A model generated the notes under the pieces. That model searched no databases, was not told where the DNA came from, and was given only the letters and a program-made list of their open reading frames with translations. Both the position numbers and the translations under genes were made by a program. Source: Luteimonas rhizosphaerae (GTDB taxonomy: Bacteria; Pseudomonadota; Gammaproteobacteria; Xanthomonadales; Xanthomonadaceae). Taken from it: 64,000 bases of DNA. Location: NCBI RefSeq assembly GCF_002849595.1, contig NZ_NRQR01000018.1, positions 1 to 64,000 on the forward strand, read 5' to 3'. Shown piece by piece: positions 51,361 to 62,124 of this stretch; within the stretch, counting starts at the first letter, position 1; every line of letters begins with the position of its first letter.

Positions 51361-52752
51361 ATGTCGGTAGTGATGTGCGCACAGACCCTGCAGGACCGTC
51401 GGCTGTTGCCGCTGGTCGCGGGCGATGCCGACCGGGTGGTCGCCTTCGATGCCGGCCACCGGGTGCCGCTGGCGACTTTCGTCGCGCACGTCCACGGCGT
51501 CGCCGCGCTGCTGCCCGACGTGCCGCAGGCGCTGAACCTGTGCGAGGACCGCTACCGCTTCCTGGTCGCGTTCTGCGCCGTGGCGCTGCGCGGCCAGACC
51601 ACGCTGCTGCCGCCGTCGCGGACCCGCGGCGCGATCGACGACGTGCGCGCGCGGCATCCCGACAGTTACTGCATCGGCGATCGCGACCACTGCGGCTGCG
51701 ACGCGATGCCCGGCGTCGTGCCCACGCCGCCGCATTACCTGCGCCTGCCCGACGTGCTGCCGCTGCGCGAAGGCGCGCCGCCCGCGCTCGATGCCGACGC
51801 GCTGGTCGCGATCGGCTTCACCTCCGGCAGCACCGGCACGCCGAGCGCGAATCCCAAGACCTGGGGCAGCTTCCACGCGAGCACGCGGCAGAACCTCGAC
51901 GCGCTCGCCGATCTGTTCGGCGCGGGCACGACGCCGGTCGTCGCGACGGTGCCGCCGCAGCACATGTACGGGCTGGAGATGTCGATCCTGCTGCCGCTGC
52001 TCGGCGACGTGTCGGTGCATGGCGGGCGTCCGTTCTTCGCCGAGGACATCGCCTCGGCGCTGCGCGATGCGCCGGGGCCGGCGCTGCTCGTGACCACGCC
52101 GGTGCACCTGCGCGCGCTGGTCGAATCGGGCGTCGCGCTGCCGCCGCTGGCCGGCATCGCGACGGCGACCGCGCCGCTGCCGCAGGCGCTGGCCGCGTCC
52201 GCCGAGGCGCGCTTCGGTTGCGAGGTGCGCGAACTGTTCGGGTCCACGGAGACCTGCATCCTCGCGCGTCGCCGCACCGCGACCGACACCGCTTGGACGC
52301 CGTTCGCCGGCGTGCGCCTGCAGCCGGTGCCCGACGGCACCCTGGTCGGCGCGCCGCATCTGCCCGCGCCGGTGATGCTGGCCGATCTGGTCGAACTCGA
52401 TGCCGACGGCCGCTTCGTGCTGCGCGGGCGCCAGGCCGACATGATCGAGATCGCCGGCAAGCGCGCCTCGCTGGCCGACCTCACGCGCCGACTGCTGGCG
52501 ATCGACGGCGTGCGCGACGGCGTGATCTGCCAGTGCGAGACGCCGGGCAGGACCGGCGTGCGTCGCATCGTCTCGGCCGTCGTCGCCGACCCTGCGCTCG
52601 ACGACGCCACGCTGCTCGACGCGCTGCGCGCCGGCATCGATCCGGTGTTCCTGCCGCGGCGCATCCGCCGCGTCGACGCGCTGCCGCGCAACGAAACCGG
52701 CAAGCTCACCCGCGCCGCGCTCGATGCGCTGTTCGGCGTCGAGCCAACCTGA
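51361..52752 (+). CDS. AMP-dependent aryl/acyl ligase, XanA2-like
   Basis: 463 residues of the ANL superfamily: phosphate loop FTSGSTGTPSANPK, VPPQHMYGLE, FGSTETC (A5-like), LRGRQADMIEIAGKR and C-terminal lysine motif NETGKLTR. In length and in NLCEDRYRFLVAFCAVALRG (here split by eye) it resembles XanA2, which loads 3-hydroxybenzoate onto a carrier protein for aryl-polyene pigments. The remaining pigment genes are not in the window, so the pathway is inferred from the neighbouring PPTase. Confidence 0.82.
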   Translation: MSVVMCAQTLQDRRLLPLVAGDADRVVAFDAGHRVPLATFVAHVHGVAALLPDVPQALNLCEDRYRFLVAFCAVALRGQTTLLPPSRTRGAIDDVRARHPDSYCIGDRDHCGCDAMPGVVPTPPHYLRLPDVLPLREGAPPALDADALVAIGFTSGSTGTPSANPKTWGSFHASTRQNLDALADLFGAGTTPVVATVPPQHMYGLEMSILLPLLGDVSVHGGRPFFAEDIASALRDAPGPALLVTTPVHLRALVESGVALPPLAGIATATAPLPQALAASAEARFGCEVRELFGSTETCILARRRTATDTAWTPFAGVRLQPVPDGTLVGAPHLPAPVMLADLVELDADGRFVLRGRQADMIEIAGKRASLADLTRRLLAIDGVRDGVICQCETPGRTGVRRIVSAVVADPALDDATLLDALRAGIDPVFLPRRIRRVDALPRNETGKLTRAALDALFGVEPT

Positions 52753-52856
52753 ATACTGACGCCTCCGTCACGGACCGGGGCAGATGCTGGCGCCGGCCTT
52801 CGGGCCAGCACGCGCCCGTTTCCCGATTTCCCGTGATCCGCAACAGGAGTACACGC

Positions 52857-53114
52857 ATGAACTTCATCATCTACATCATCGTCGGCGGCATTGCCGGCTG
52901 GTTGGCCAGCATCCTGATGCGCACCAATGGTCAGCAGGGCATCCTGCTCAACATCGTCGTCGGCATCATCGGCGGCTTCATCGGTGGCTGGCTGCTGCCG
53001 ATGGTGGGCCTGTCGATCGGTGGTGGCTGGGTCGGCTTCCTGATCACCGCGCTGATCGGCGCGATCATCCTGCTGGCGATCGTCAACCTGTTCCGGCGTG
53101 GGAGCGCGCGCTAA
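52857..53114 (+). CDS. GlsB/YeaQ/YmgE-family membrane protein
   Basis: 85 residues, three hydrophobic helices with repeated Gly motifs (GGIAGWLAS; GIIGGFIGGW; GGGWVGFL), typical of the transglycosylase-associated (PF04226) family. A stress-linked inner-membrane protein of unknown activity. AGGAG lies 9 bases before the ATG at 52857; a strong terminator follows. Confidence 0.88.
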   Translation: MNFIIYIIVGGIAGWLASILMRTNGQQGILLNIVVGIIGGFIGGWLLPMVGLSIGGGWVGFLITALIGAIILLAIVNLFRRGSAR

Positions 53115-53138
53115 CCGCGCACGCTCGACAGTTCGCCC

Positions 53139-53170
53139 GAGGGCCCGGCATTGCCGGGCCCTCTTTTTTT
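53139..53170 (+). terminator. strong rho-independent terminator
   Basis: GAGGGCCCGG / CCGGGCCCTC stem (53139-53163) followed by seven T (53164-53170), 25 bases after the YeaQ-family stop codon. Confidence 0.92.
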
Positions 53171-53261
53171 GGGGAATGCGCTGTGGCGTGCGGCGGCGAC
53201 GCCGCGTGGCCCGCATCGTGTGCCGCAGGGCCGCGCTTACGCGCGATGCGGCGTTCCGCAA

Positions 53262-53292
53262 CGCGACCCGATCGCGCGCGAGCGCGTTCCCA
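53262..53292. repeat. REP-like palindrome (GGGAACGCGCTCGCGCG type)
   Basis: CGACCCGATCGCGCGCGAGC then GCGTTCCCAC. On the minus strand it reads GTGGGAACGCGCTCGCGCGC, a second REP type of this genus. Single copy in this window. Confidence 0.45.
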
Positions 53293-53343
53293 CTGGTGCT
53301 GGGTCGATCGCGTCGTGCGGTGTCCGCACCCTGACGCCGCCAC

Positions 53344-54117
53344 TCAGCGGGCGAGGGTCACCCACGCCGGCGCGTGATCGCTGGGGCGTTCCCAGGTCCG
53401 CGGTTCCCGGTCGATGCCGGACGCGATGGCGTCGGCGCGCAGCGCGTCCGACACCAGGGTCAGGTCGATGCGCAGGCCGAGGTCGCGGCGGAAGCCGGCC
53501 TGGCGGTAATCCCACCAGCTGAAGACGCCGGCCGTGTCGTGGTGCAGGCGGAACGCGTCGTGCAGACCCAGGCCGAGCAGGCCGCGCAGCGCGTCGCGTT
53601 CGGCGGTCGAGGTCAGGATGTGGGCCTCGTTCCACACCGCCGGATCGTGCACGTCGCGGTCGTCGGGAGCGATGTTGAAATCGCCGAGCACGACGAGCTT
53701 CGGATGCGCGGCAAGCTCGCGCGCGACCCAGTCGTGCACCGCCGCCAGCCAGCGCAGCTTGTAGGCGTACTTGTCGGTGCCGACGTCCTGGCCGTTGACG
53801 ACGTAGAGATTGATCACGCGCACGCCGTCGACCGTCGCGGCGATGACGCGCTTCTGCTCGTCCTCGAATCCGGGAATGCCGATCTGCACGTCGTCGAGGG
53901 CACGCCCGCGCGCCAGCAGCGCGACGCCGTTGTAGGTTTTCTGGCCGGCGAACACGCTGCGGTAGCCGAGCGCGGCCAGCGCGCTGTCGGGGAACTTCGC
54001 GTCCTCGAGCTTGGTTTCCTGGATGCCGACGACGTCCGGCTGCGTGTCGCGCAGCCACTGGTCGAGATGCGGCAGCCGCACGTTGAGCGAATTGACGTTC
54101 CAGGAAGCGATGCGCAT
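53344..54117 (-). CDS. xthA: exodeoxyribonuclease III
   Basis: 257 residues. ASWNVNS (N7), IQETK (Glu34), GDFNIAP (about 146-152) and SDHAP (about 249-253) are the catalytic motifs of the XthA AP-endonuclease family. The start at 54117 (MRIASWNV) is conserved. It acts in base-excision repair. Confidence 0.94.
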   Translation of the reverse strand: MRIASWNVNSLNVRLPHLDQWLRDTQPDVVGIQETKLEDAKFPDSALAALGYRSVFAGQKTYNGVALLARGRALDDVQIGIPGFEDEQKRVIAATVDGVRVINLYVVNGQDVGTDKYAYKLRWLAAVHDWVARELAAHPKLVVLGDFNIAPDDRDVHDPAVWNEAHILTSTAERDALRGLLGLGLHDAFRLHHDTAGVFSWWDYRQAGFRRDLGLRIDLTLVSDALRADAIASGIDREPRTWERPSDHAPAWVTLAR

Positions 54118-54230
54118 GGCGGGACACGGAAGAAAACCCGGCGTCATTCTAGGCCACGCCTGCGCGCGCGTCAGCGCTATGCTCGCCGCGTGGCGTCGGC
54201 GACCTGCGGCGGGCGATCGGGAGAAGGCGG

Positions 54231-54593
54231 ATGGGCGTGACCGGCATCGGCGGTGTTTTCTTTCGCGCGCGCGATCCGGACGCCCTGGCGGCCTGGTACC
54301 GGCAGCATCTCGGGATCGGCCCTTCCGAGGACGCCTGGCTGTGGCCGCAGCAGGCCGGGCCCACGGTGTTCGCGCCGTTCCGGGAGGACAGCGACTACTT
54401 CGCCGCGGACCGGCGGTGGATGTTGAACCTGCGCGTACAGGGGCTGGACGCGCTGCTCGCGCAGCTGCGCGAGGCCGGCATCGACGTCGTCATCGACCCG
54501 GCGTGGGACACGCCGCAGACCGGACGCTTCGCGCGCATCCACGATCCCGAAGGCAATCCGCTGGAACTGTGGGAGCCACCCGAGGCCCCGTGA
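54231..54593 (+). CDS. VOC-superfamily (glyoxalase-like) protein
   Basis: 120 residues with the beta-alpha-beta-beta-beta repeat of VOC proteins: GGVFFRARDPDALAAWYRQH at the N terminus and RIHDPEGNPLELWEP at the C terminus. The final metal ligand (Glu in ELWEP) is present; the usual first His ligand near residue 8 is not, so metal binding is uncertain. Substrate unknown; may be a lyase, dioxygenase or binding protein. Confidence 0.85.
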   Translation: MGVTGIGGVFFRARDPDALAAWYRQHLGIGPSEDAWLWPQQAGPTVFAPFREDSDYFAADRRWMLNLRVQGLDALLAQLREAGIDVVIDPAWDTPQTGRFARIHDPEGNPLELWEPPEAP

Positions 54594-54605
54594 CGCGCCA
54601 CGCGT

Positions 54606-56003
54606 TCAGCGCACCAGCAGATCCAGCAGCCGCGAGATCCGCGCATACGGCGGTCGCAGCAGATCGCTGGCCGCGCGTCGCGACTGCCACAGGATCGGCA
54701 GCGCCTTGGTCATCGCGTCGAAGCCGGCGCGGCCGTGGTACGCGCCCATGCCGCTGGCGCCGATGCCGCCGAACGGCAGTCCGTTCGCGGCGAAGTGCAG
54801 CAGGGTGTCGTTGACGGTGATGCCGCCGGCCAGCGTGCCCTGCACGATGCGTTCGATGTCCGCGCGGGTGTGGCCGAAGGGGTACAGCGCCAGCGGCCGG
54901 TCGCGCGCGTTGACGAAGGCGATCGCGTCGTCGAGCGAGCGGTAGGACAGCACCGGCAGGATCGGCCCGAAGATCTCCTGCTGCATCACCGCGGCGTCGG
55001 CGCCGGGATCGACCACCAGCGTCGGCGCGAACAGGCGCTCGCCGTCGAGTTGCAGCAGCGGCAGCACGGTGAGCCCGCGCGTGCGCGCATCGTCGAGCAG
55101 CCCCTGCAGCCGCGTGTGCTGGGCCTCGTTGATGATGCGGGCGAGGTCCTGCGCGGCGTCGTCGCGGTAGCGGCGCTGGACCTCGAAGCGGAGTGCCTCG
55201 AGCAGCGCGTCGCGGCGCGCGGCGTCGATCAGCACGTAGTCCGGCGCGATGCAGGTCTGGCCGGCGTTGAACAGCTTGCCGGTAACGAGCCGCGCGGCGG
55301 CGCGGTCGAGCGGATAGTCCGGGCAGACGATCGCCGGCGACTTGCCGCCGAGCTCCAGCGTCAGCGGCGTCAGGTTAGGCGCGGCGGCGGCCATGACCTG
55401 GCGCCCGACCGCGGTCGAACCGGTGAACACCAGATGGTCGAACGGCAGCGCGGCGAACGCGGCGCCGACGTCGGCGTCGCCGAGCGCGACGGCGACGCGC
55501 TCCACCGGAAAGACTTCCGCCAGCAGCGAGCGCAGGAAGGCGCTGGTGCGCGGCGTGTGTTCCGACGGCTTGAGATAGACGTGGTTGCCGGCGGCGATCG
55601 CGGTCGCCAGCGGGATCAGCGCGAGGTTGACCGGGTAGTTCCACGGTGCGATGACGCCGACCACGCCGACCGGCACCCGCCGCAGCTCGGCGCGCGCGGG
55701 CCAGAGCCGCCAGCCGGCGCCGACACGCTGCGGCCGCATCCAGCCGCGCAGCTGCCGGCGCAGGCGGTCGAGTTCGCCGAGCACCGTCATGCCGTCGGCG
55801 ATCAGGGTCTCGTGGCGCGGGCGGTGGCCGAAATCGGCCGAGACCGCGTCGACCATCTCGTCGAGGCGACGTTGCAGCACCGCACGCAGGCGGGCGAGAT
55901 CGTCGCGCCGCTGGGCCGCATCCGGACGATGCGCCCGCCAGGCGCCGCGCAGCGTCGCGAGCGTGCGGGGCAGGGCGTCCAGTGCGGTCGGGCGTGCATC
56001 CAT
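54606..56003 (-). CDS. coniferyl-aldehyde-dehydrogenase-like aldehyde dehydrogenase
   Basis: 465 residues of the NAD(P)-dependent ALDH superfamily: GVIAPWNYPVNLAL (nucleotide/substrate loop), LELGGKSPAIV (general base Glu), FNAGQTCIAPDY (catalytic Cys) and EIFGPILPVL. Short form with a C-terminal hydrophobic end, as in the CalB / fatty-aldehyde group. Oxidises aromatic or long-chain aldehydes; which one cannot be told. It ends 12 bases from the convergent VOC gene. Confidence 0.88.
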   Translation of the reverse strand: MDARPTALDALPRTLATLRGAWRAHRPDAAQRRDDLARLRAVLQRRLDEMVDAVSADFGHRPRHETLIADGMTVLGELDRLRRQLRGWMRPQRVGAGWRLWPARAELRRVPVGVVGVIAPWNYPVNLALIPLATAIAAGNHVYLKPSEHTPRTSAFLRSLLAEVFPVERVAVALGDADVGAAFAALPFDHLVFTGSTAVGRQVMAAAAPNLTPLTLELGGKSPAIVCPDYPLDRAAARLVTGKLFNAGQTCIAPDYVLIDAARRDALLEALRFEVQRRYRDDAAQDLARIINEAQHTRLQGLLDDARTRGLTVLPLLQLDGERLFAPTLVVDPGADAAVMQQEIFGPILPVLSYRSLDDAIAFVNARDRPLALYPFGHTRADIERIVQGTLAGGITVNDTLLHFAANGLPFGGIGASGMGAYHGRAGFDAMTKALPILWQSRRAASDLLRPPYARISRLLDLLVR

Positions 56004-56064
56004 GCCGGCAGTGTAGCGGTGCGCGCCGCTGCATCGCGGTGGCGCCAGCAGGCATACTGCGCCG

Positions 56065-56607
56065 ATGAATCTGCGTTCCTATCGCGGGGTGTCCCCGCAA
56101 CTCGGCGCCCGGGTCTACGTCGATCCGGCCGCGACGGTCATCGGCGACGTGCAGCTCGACGACGACGTGTCGATCTGGCCGGCGACGGTGATCCGCGGCG
56201 ACGTCAACCACGTGCGCATCGGCGCGCGTACCAGCGTGCAGGACGGCACGGTGATCCACGTCAGCCACGCCGGGCCGCACGCGAAGCTCGGCGGGTTCGC
56301 GACGTCGATCGGCAGCGACGTGACGATCGGCCACAAGGCCGTGATCCACGCCTGCACGATCGAGGACGCGGTGCTGGTCGGCATGGGCGCGATCGTGCTC
56401 GACGGCGCGGTCGTCAGGAAGCACGCATTCGTCGCGGCCGGCGCGCTGGTGGCGCCGGGCAAGGTCGTCGGCGAGCGCGAGCTGTGGGTCGGCAATCCCG
56501 CGCGCTGCGTGCGCACGCTGACCGACGCGCAGATCGAGGGCCTCTACTACAGCGCCGGGCATTACGTGCGGCTCAAGGACGAATATCTCGCCGATCCGGC
56601 GGGCTGA
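56065..56607 (+). CDS. gamma-carbonic-anhydrase-like hexapeptide protein (YrdA type)
   Basis: 180 residues of left-handed beta-helix repeats (VIGDVQLDDDVSIWPATVI, then further I-G-x-x-x-x repeats). Zinc-type histidines sit in GDVNHVRIG, HVSHAGPH and IGHKAVIHAC. Resembles YrdA/PaaY/CaiE proteins. Carbonic-anhydrase activity is often absent in this group; the substrate is unknown. Confidence 0.88.
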   Translation: MNLRSYRGVSPQLGARVYVDPAATVIGDVQLDDDVSIWPATVIRGDVNHVRIGARTSVQDGTVIHVSHAGPHAKLGGFATSIGSDVTIGHKAVIHACTIEDAVLVGMGAIVLDGAVVRKHAFVAAGALVAPGKVVGERELWVGNPARCVRTLTDAQIEGLYYSAGHYVRLKDEYLADPAG

Positions 56608-56735
56608 CGACGGCGCCGGCCCGGCCGGCAGGGAATGCGACGCGCGATGCGCAATTCGACACGCGGCACGACAGGCAGGCTGGAGCGCGACGACGCGCGC
56701 GCCGGCGGCCGCGTCGACGGCGGACCGGTCGCCTG

Positions 56736-57419
56736 ATGCTCGACACCGTCCGTGAAGTGCACACGCCCGAAGGCGTCGCGCTGCGCCTGCCCGCGGCCGG
56801 CCCGGTGCCGCGCGCGATCGCCTGGCTGATCGACCTGCTGCTGCGCGGCGCGATCGTGCTCGCCGGGGCGATGCTGCTCGGCCTGGTCGGGCGCTTCGGC
56901 CAGGGCCTGCACCTGATCCTGCTGTTCGTCGTCGTGTGGGCGTATCCGATCGTGTTCGAGGCGCTGTCGTCGGGACAGACGCCGGGCAAGCGCGCGATGG
57001 CGTTGCGCGTGGTCGCCGCCGACGGCGCGCCGATCGGCTGGATGGCCAGTGTCGTGCGCAACCTGATGCGCACCGTCGACATGTTGCCGTTCGGCTATGG
57101 CGCGGGCCTGGCGGCGAGCCTCGCCGACCCCTGGAGCCGGCGCCTCGGCGACATGGTCGCCGGCACCCTGGTGATCCACGCGCCACGCGAGCGGCCGCGC
57201 CCACAGGCGCTCGAAGTGGCGGCGCAGGCGCCGGCGATGCCGCTGCAGCCGCACGAGCAGGCCGCCGTGATCGCGTTCGCCGAGCGCGCGCACGCGCTGA
57301 CGCCCGAGCGCCGCCAGGAACTGGGTGATCTGGTCACGCCGGTGACGGCCGCGCACGGCGAACGCGGCGTGCTGCGCCTGCTCGGCATCGCCAACTGGCT
57401 GCTGGGGCGCCGGCCGTGA
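56736..57419 (+). CDS. RDD-family membrane protein
   Basis: 227 residues. RAIAWLIDLLLRGAIV opens the RDD domain (helices at about 28-50, 52-72, and 105-125), with the conserved GQTPGKRAMALRVV. It is the first gene of a run in which all starts overlap or nearly overlap (RDD, SpoIIM-like, DUF4129-like, DUF4350, MoxR, DUF58). Role unknown. Confidence 0.85.
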   Translation: MLDTVREVHTPEGVALRLPAAGPVPRAIAWLIDLLLRGAIVLAGAMLLGLVGRFGQGLHLILLFVVVWAYPIVFEALSSGQTPGKRAMALRVVAADGAPIGWMASVVRNLMRTVDMLPFGYGAGLAASLADPWSRRLGDMVAGTLVIHAPRERPRPQALEVAAQAPAMPLQPHEQAAVIAFAERAHALTPERRQELGDLVTPVTAAHGERGVLRLLGIANWLLGRRP

Positions 57420-58414
57420 GGCAGGAGACCTTCATCGCGCGACATGAGTCCGAATGGCAGGCGTTCGAGGCCTGGCTCGACGCGCGCGGTGGCAGCGCCC
57501 GTCGCGCACGGGCGACGCGGGGCTGGGACGGCATCCGCGACGAGGACGTGCCCGCACGCTACCGCCGCATCTGCCAGCAGCTCGCGCTCGCACGCCGGCG
57601 CGGCTACAGCCCGCTGGTGACCGCGCGCCTGCAGGCGCTGATGCAGGGCGGCCACAACGTGCTGTACCGGCCGCCGCCGCCGCCGTGGCGACGCGCGCTG
57701 TGGTTCCTGCTCGCCGGCTTCCCGCGCCTGGTGCGCGCGCAGCGCGGCTGCCTGTGGGCGTCGCTGGCGCTGTTCGCGCTGCCGCTGGTGACGCTGTACG
57801 CGGTGGTGCTGCAATGGCCCGAGGTCGTGCACGGCGTGTTCTCGCCGCAGCAGCTGGCGCAGTTCGAACGCATGTACGACCCCGACACCGCGGCCCAGGC
57901 CTTCGACCGCGACAGCCAGTCGGACATGGCGATGTTCGGCTACTACATCTGGAACAACGTCAGCATCGGCTTCCGCACCTTCGCCAGCGGCCTGCTGGCG
58001 GGCCTCGGCACGATCGTCGTGCTGGTGTCGAACGGGGTGATCTTCGGCGTCGTCGCCGGGCACCTGCAGGCGATCGGCCACGGTGGCCCGTTCTGGCGCT
58101 TCGTCGTCGGGCATTCCGCGCCGGAGCTGACCGCGATCGTCATCGCCGGCGCCGCCGGACTGCGGCTCGGACTGGCGCTGGTCGCGCCCGGCCGGTTGCG
58201 GCGACTCGATGCGCTGGTCGAAGCCGGGCGGGTCGGCGGCCAGCTGTGCCTCGGCATTCTGGCGATGCTGGTGTTCGCGGCGTTCGTCGAAGCGTTCTGG
58301 TCGTCGACCGGCTCGATTCCCGACCCGCTGAAGTTCGGTGTCGGCGGCGGCCTGTGGCTGCTGGTGCTGCTGTGGTTGTGGCGCGGCGGACGGGGGTCTG
58401 CGGATGCGCGTTGA
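57416..58414 (+). CDS. SpoIIM-like (stage II sporulation M) membrane protein
   Basis: 332 residues with about five hydrophobic helices and conserved YYIWNNVSIGFRTFASGL and HSAPELTAIVIAGAAGLRLG, the SpoIIM/DUF95 signatures. It starts at a GTG that overlaps the preceding TGA (GTGA at 57416). Despite the name it has no sporulation role here; members go with MoxR/DUF58 clusters. Confidence 0.87.
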   Translation: MRQETFIARHESEWQAFEAWLDARGGSARRARATRGWDGIRDEDVPARYRRICQQLALARRRGYSPLVTARLQALMQGGHNVLYRPPPPPWRRALWFLLAGFPRLVRAQRGCLWASLALFALPLVTLYAVVLQWPEVVHGVFSPQQLAQFERMYDPDTAAQAFDRDSQSDMAMFGYYIWNNVSIGFRTFASGLLAGLGTIVVLVSNGVIFGVVAGHLQAIGHGGPFWRFVVGHSAPELTAIVIAGAAGLRLGLALVAPGRLRRLDALVEAGRVGGQLCLGILAMLVFAAFVEAFWSSTGSIPDPLKFGVGGGLWLLVLLWLWRGGRGSADAR

Positions 58415-59978
58415 CACCGTCCAGGTGGAACTGCGCCCGCGCTCGCCGTGGGAGGCGATGGAACTCGGCAACGCGCTCGTGCGCCGCCACGCGGTGGCCA
58501 TCTGGTGGCCGTGGCTGCTCGCCAGCCTGCCGGTGTTCGCCGCGATCAACGCCATCGGCTGGACCACCGACCGGCTGGGCTGGGCCGCGCTCGCATTGCT
58601 GTGGCTCAAGCCGGTGTTCGACCGCATTCCGCTGTTCGTGCTGTCGCGCGCGGTGTTCGGCACCGCGCCGGGCTGGCGCCAGACGCTGGCCGCGCAGTTG
58701 CGCTGGGGCTGGCGTCCGATGCTCGGTCATCTGACCTGGCGGCGGGCCAGTCCGTGGCGCGCGCTGACGCTGCCGGTCGATCTGCTCGAAGGCGGCCCGG
58801 CGACCCAGGTGCGCGCGCGGCGGCAGGTGCTGTCGGACGGCGTCGGTGGCCACGCGCTGCTGCTGACCGGCATCTGCGTGCTGTTCTCGCTGGTGCTGCT
58901 GCTGTCGCAGGGCCTGCTGGCGTTCCTGTTCGTGCCGACCGAACTGCTGTCGGAATCGGCGCGCGCGGCGTGGACGTTGGTGTCGCAGGATCCGCCGCGC
59001 TGGGCGCAGCTGCTGTTCAATCTCGCGCTGTGGCTCGCGGTCAGCATCGTCGAGCCGTTCTATGTCGCGGCCGGTTTCGGCCTTTATCTCAACCGGCGCA
59101 CCCAGCTCGAGGCCTGGGATCTGGAGATCGCGTTCCGCCGCCTGCACGCGCGGGTCGCACCGGGCGCCGGGGTGCTCGCGGCGGTGCTCGCCTGCGGCCT
59201 GCTGTCGCCGCAGGCGCCCGCGCAGGACACCGCGCCGCAGACCACGCCGGTCACGCCGACCAAGACCTGGACGCCGCGCGACCGTGCCGCGCAGACGGAC
59301 GCCGACACCGACACCGACGACGCAGCGCGGGCGCCGACCCTGCCGCAGGTGTTCGGCGACGCGCTGGCCGATCCCGGCCGTTTCGACGACGCGGTCGAGA
59401 CCGCGTACGCGGACCCGCTGCTCGGCGGCAAGGCCACCCCGCCACCGCGTCCGCGCGATGCGCCCGACCTCGGCGGCCTCGCGTGGCTCGTCGGCCTGCT
59501 GTCGACGCTGGCCGAGTACGGGCTGTGGGCCGTGTTCGCGATCCTGGTACTGGCGCTGGCCTGGACCGCGCGCCGCTGGTGGCCGTGGCTGCGCGGCAGC
59601 CTGGCGACGCCGGTCGACGACGACGCGGCGCTCGATACCTCGCCCGCGCCGCCCGCGCCGGAGCCGTTGCCCGACGACCTGCTCACGGCGGTGCGCCGGC
59701 TGTGGCACGACGGTGCCCGCCGGCGCGCGCTGGCGCTGCTGTATCGCGGCAGCGTCGCCGCGATGGCGACACGCGCCGGCGCGACCCTCGTGCCCGGCGC
59801 CACCGAAGCCGAGTGCCTGCGCGTCTCGCGGCGCCTGCCCGACCCCGAGGACCGCGCGGCGTTCGCCGGGGTCGTGCGCGTCTGGCAGCGCGCCGCGTAC
59901 GCGCAGCGCCTGCCCGACGACGCCGAATTCGACGCCCTGCTCGCCACGCTCGCACCGCGCTTCGGGTGGTCGGCATGA
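58404..59978 (+). CDS. membrane protein with DUF4129-like C-terminal region
   Basis: 524 residues. Several membrane helices in the N-terminal 300 residues, an acidic linker with TDADTDTDDAAR, a further helix (about 378-400), and a C-terminal cytoplasmic helical domain (LLTAVRRLWHDGARRRALALL) of the DUF4129 kind. Overlaps the SpoIIM-like gene by 11 bases and the next gene by 4. Function unknown; a membrane partner of the MoxR/DUF58 pair. Confidence 0.78.
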   Translation: MRVDTVQVELRPRSPWEAMELGNALVRRHAVAIWWPWLLASLPVFAAINAIGWTTDRLGWAALALLWLKPVFDRIPLFVLSRAVFGTAPGWRQTLAAQLRWGWRPMLGHLTWRRASPWRALTLPVDLLEGGPATQVRARRQVLSDGVGGHALLLTGICVLFSLVLLLSQGLLAFLFVPTELLSESARAAWTLVSQDPPRWAQLLFNLALWLAVSIVEPFYVAAGFGLYLNRRTQLEAWDLEIAFRRLHARVAPGAGVLAAVLACGLLSPQAPAQDTAPQTTPVTPTKTWTPRDRAAQTDADTDTDDAARAPTLPQVFGDALADPGRFDDAVETAYADPLLGGKATPPPRPRDAPDLGGLAWLVGLLSTLAEYGLWAVFAILVLALAWTARRWWPWLRGSLATPVDDDAALDTSPAPPAPEPLPDDLLTAVRRLWHDGARRRALALLYRGSVAAMATRAGATLVPGATEAECLRVSRRLPDPEDRAAFAGVVRVWQRAAYAQRLPDDAEFDALLATLAPRFGWSA

Positions 59979-61096
59979 CGCGCTGGCGCACGCGCATCGG
60001 CGTGGCGCTGCTGGTGGCCACGGTCCTCGGCCTGTTCGTCGCGTGGTGGCTGCACACCTACGAGCGCGTCGAGCGCGAGATCGCGCTGCCGCCGCGCGGC
60101 GAGGCGACCTACAACCCGCTCTACGCGCTGCGCCTGGCGCTGCGCGCCGACGGCGTCGATGCGGTGTCGCGGCAACGGCTGCGGCTGGAATCCGAGGCCC
60201 TGTCGCCCGGCGACACCGTGCTGCTGTTCGGCGATCCGCGCACGCTGCGGGCACGCGACGTCGACGCGCTGCTGGCCTGGGTCGACGGCGGCGGTCACCT
60301 GCTCGTGCGCACGCCGCCGCCGCGCGGTCGCGACGCGGTCGCACGACCGTGGGAGCTGCTGCCGCGCCTGGGCGTCACGCCGGTGCCCGACAGCGCCCGT
60401 TGCGAACGCCTGTTCGTCGACGCGCAGGAGCCGCATGTGGAGTTCTGCAACGGCCAGCGCTTCGTCGTTGCCACGCCGCTGCTGACCTGGGGCGATGACG
60501 CTGGCGACCTGGTCTTCGCACGCCTGCAACGCGGCGCGGGACGTGTCGACGTGCTCGCCGATTTCGATTTCCTCGCCGGCGACACCCTGCGCGAGCCGCC
60601 GCACGCGGCGCTGGCCCGCCAGCTGCTGGCGCCGAACTACCGCGAAGGCCGCGTGCACCTGATCTACGCCGCGAGCGTGCCGCCGCTGTGGCGCGTGCTG
60701 CTGACGCGCGGCTGGATGGCGTGGGGCCCGCTGCTGCTCGCGCTGCTGGCGTGGCTGTGGATGCGCACCCAGCGGCTGGGCCCGCTGCTGCCGTCGCCGT
60801 CGCCGACCCGGCGCGCGCTGCTCGAGCACGTACACGCCAGCGGCGAACACCTGCTGCGCTACCGGCGCAGCGCCCCCTTGCACGCCGCGGTCCGCGATGC
60901 GTTTCTCGACCGCCTGCGCCGGCGCGATCCGCTGGCCGCCGCGCTCACCGGCGATGCCCAGGCGGAGGCGATCGCCGCGCGCACCGGGCACACGCCGGCC
61001 GAGGTGCGCCACGCGCTGCAGACACCGTCTCCCGACGATCCCCGCGGCTTCCGCCAGCGCATCGCCCGTTTGATCCAGATGAGAACGCACCTATGA
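59975..61096 (+). CDS. DUF4350-containing membrane protein
   Basis: 373 residues. N-terminal membrane helix (about 8-26), a periplasm-facing alpha/beta domain with TYNPLYALRLALRADGVD and VLLFGDPRTL...LLAWVDGGGHLLV of the DUF4350 type, a second helix (about 250-268), and a cytoplasmic C-terminal domain. ATGA overlap with the upstream gene. Confidence 0.82.
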   Translation: MTRWRTRIGVALLVATVLGLFVAWWLHTYERVEREIALPPRGEATYNPLYALRLALRADGVDAVSRQRLRLESEALSPGDTVLLFGDPRTLRARDVDALLAWVDGGGHLLVRTPPPRGRDAVARPWELLPRLGVTPVPDSARCERLFVDAQEPHVEFCNGQRFVVATPLLTWGDDAGDLVFARLQRGAGRVDVLADFDFLAGDTLREPPHAALARQLLAPNYREGRVHLIYAASVPPLWRVLLTRGWMAWGPLLLALLAWLWMRTQRLGPLLPSPSPTRRALLEHVHASGEHLLRYRRSAPLHAAVRDAFLDRLRRRDPLAAALTGDAQAEAIAARTGHTPAEVRHALQTPSPDDPRGFRQRIARLIQMRTHL

Positions 61097-61106
61097 GAGC
61101 CCGACC

Positions 61107-62099
<993 letters not shown>

Positions 62100-62124
62100 T
62101 GCCGCGCTCGGGAGCCCATCCGCG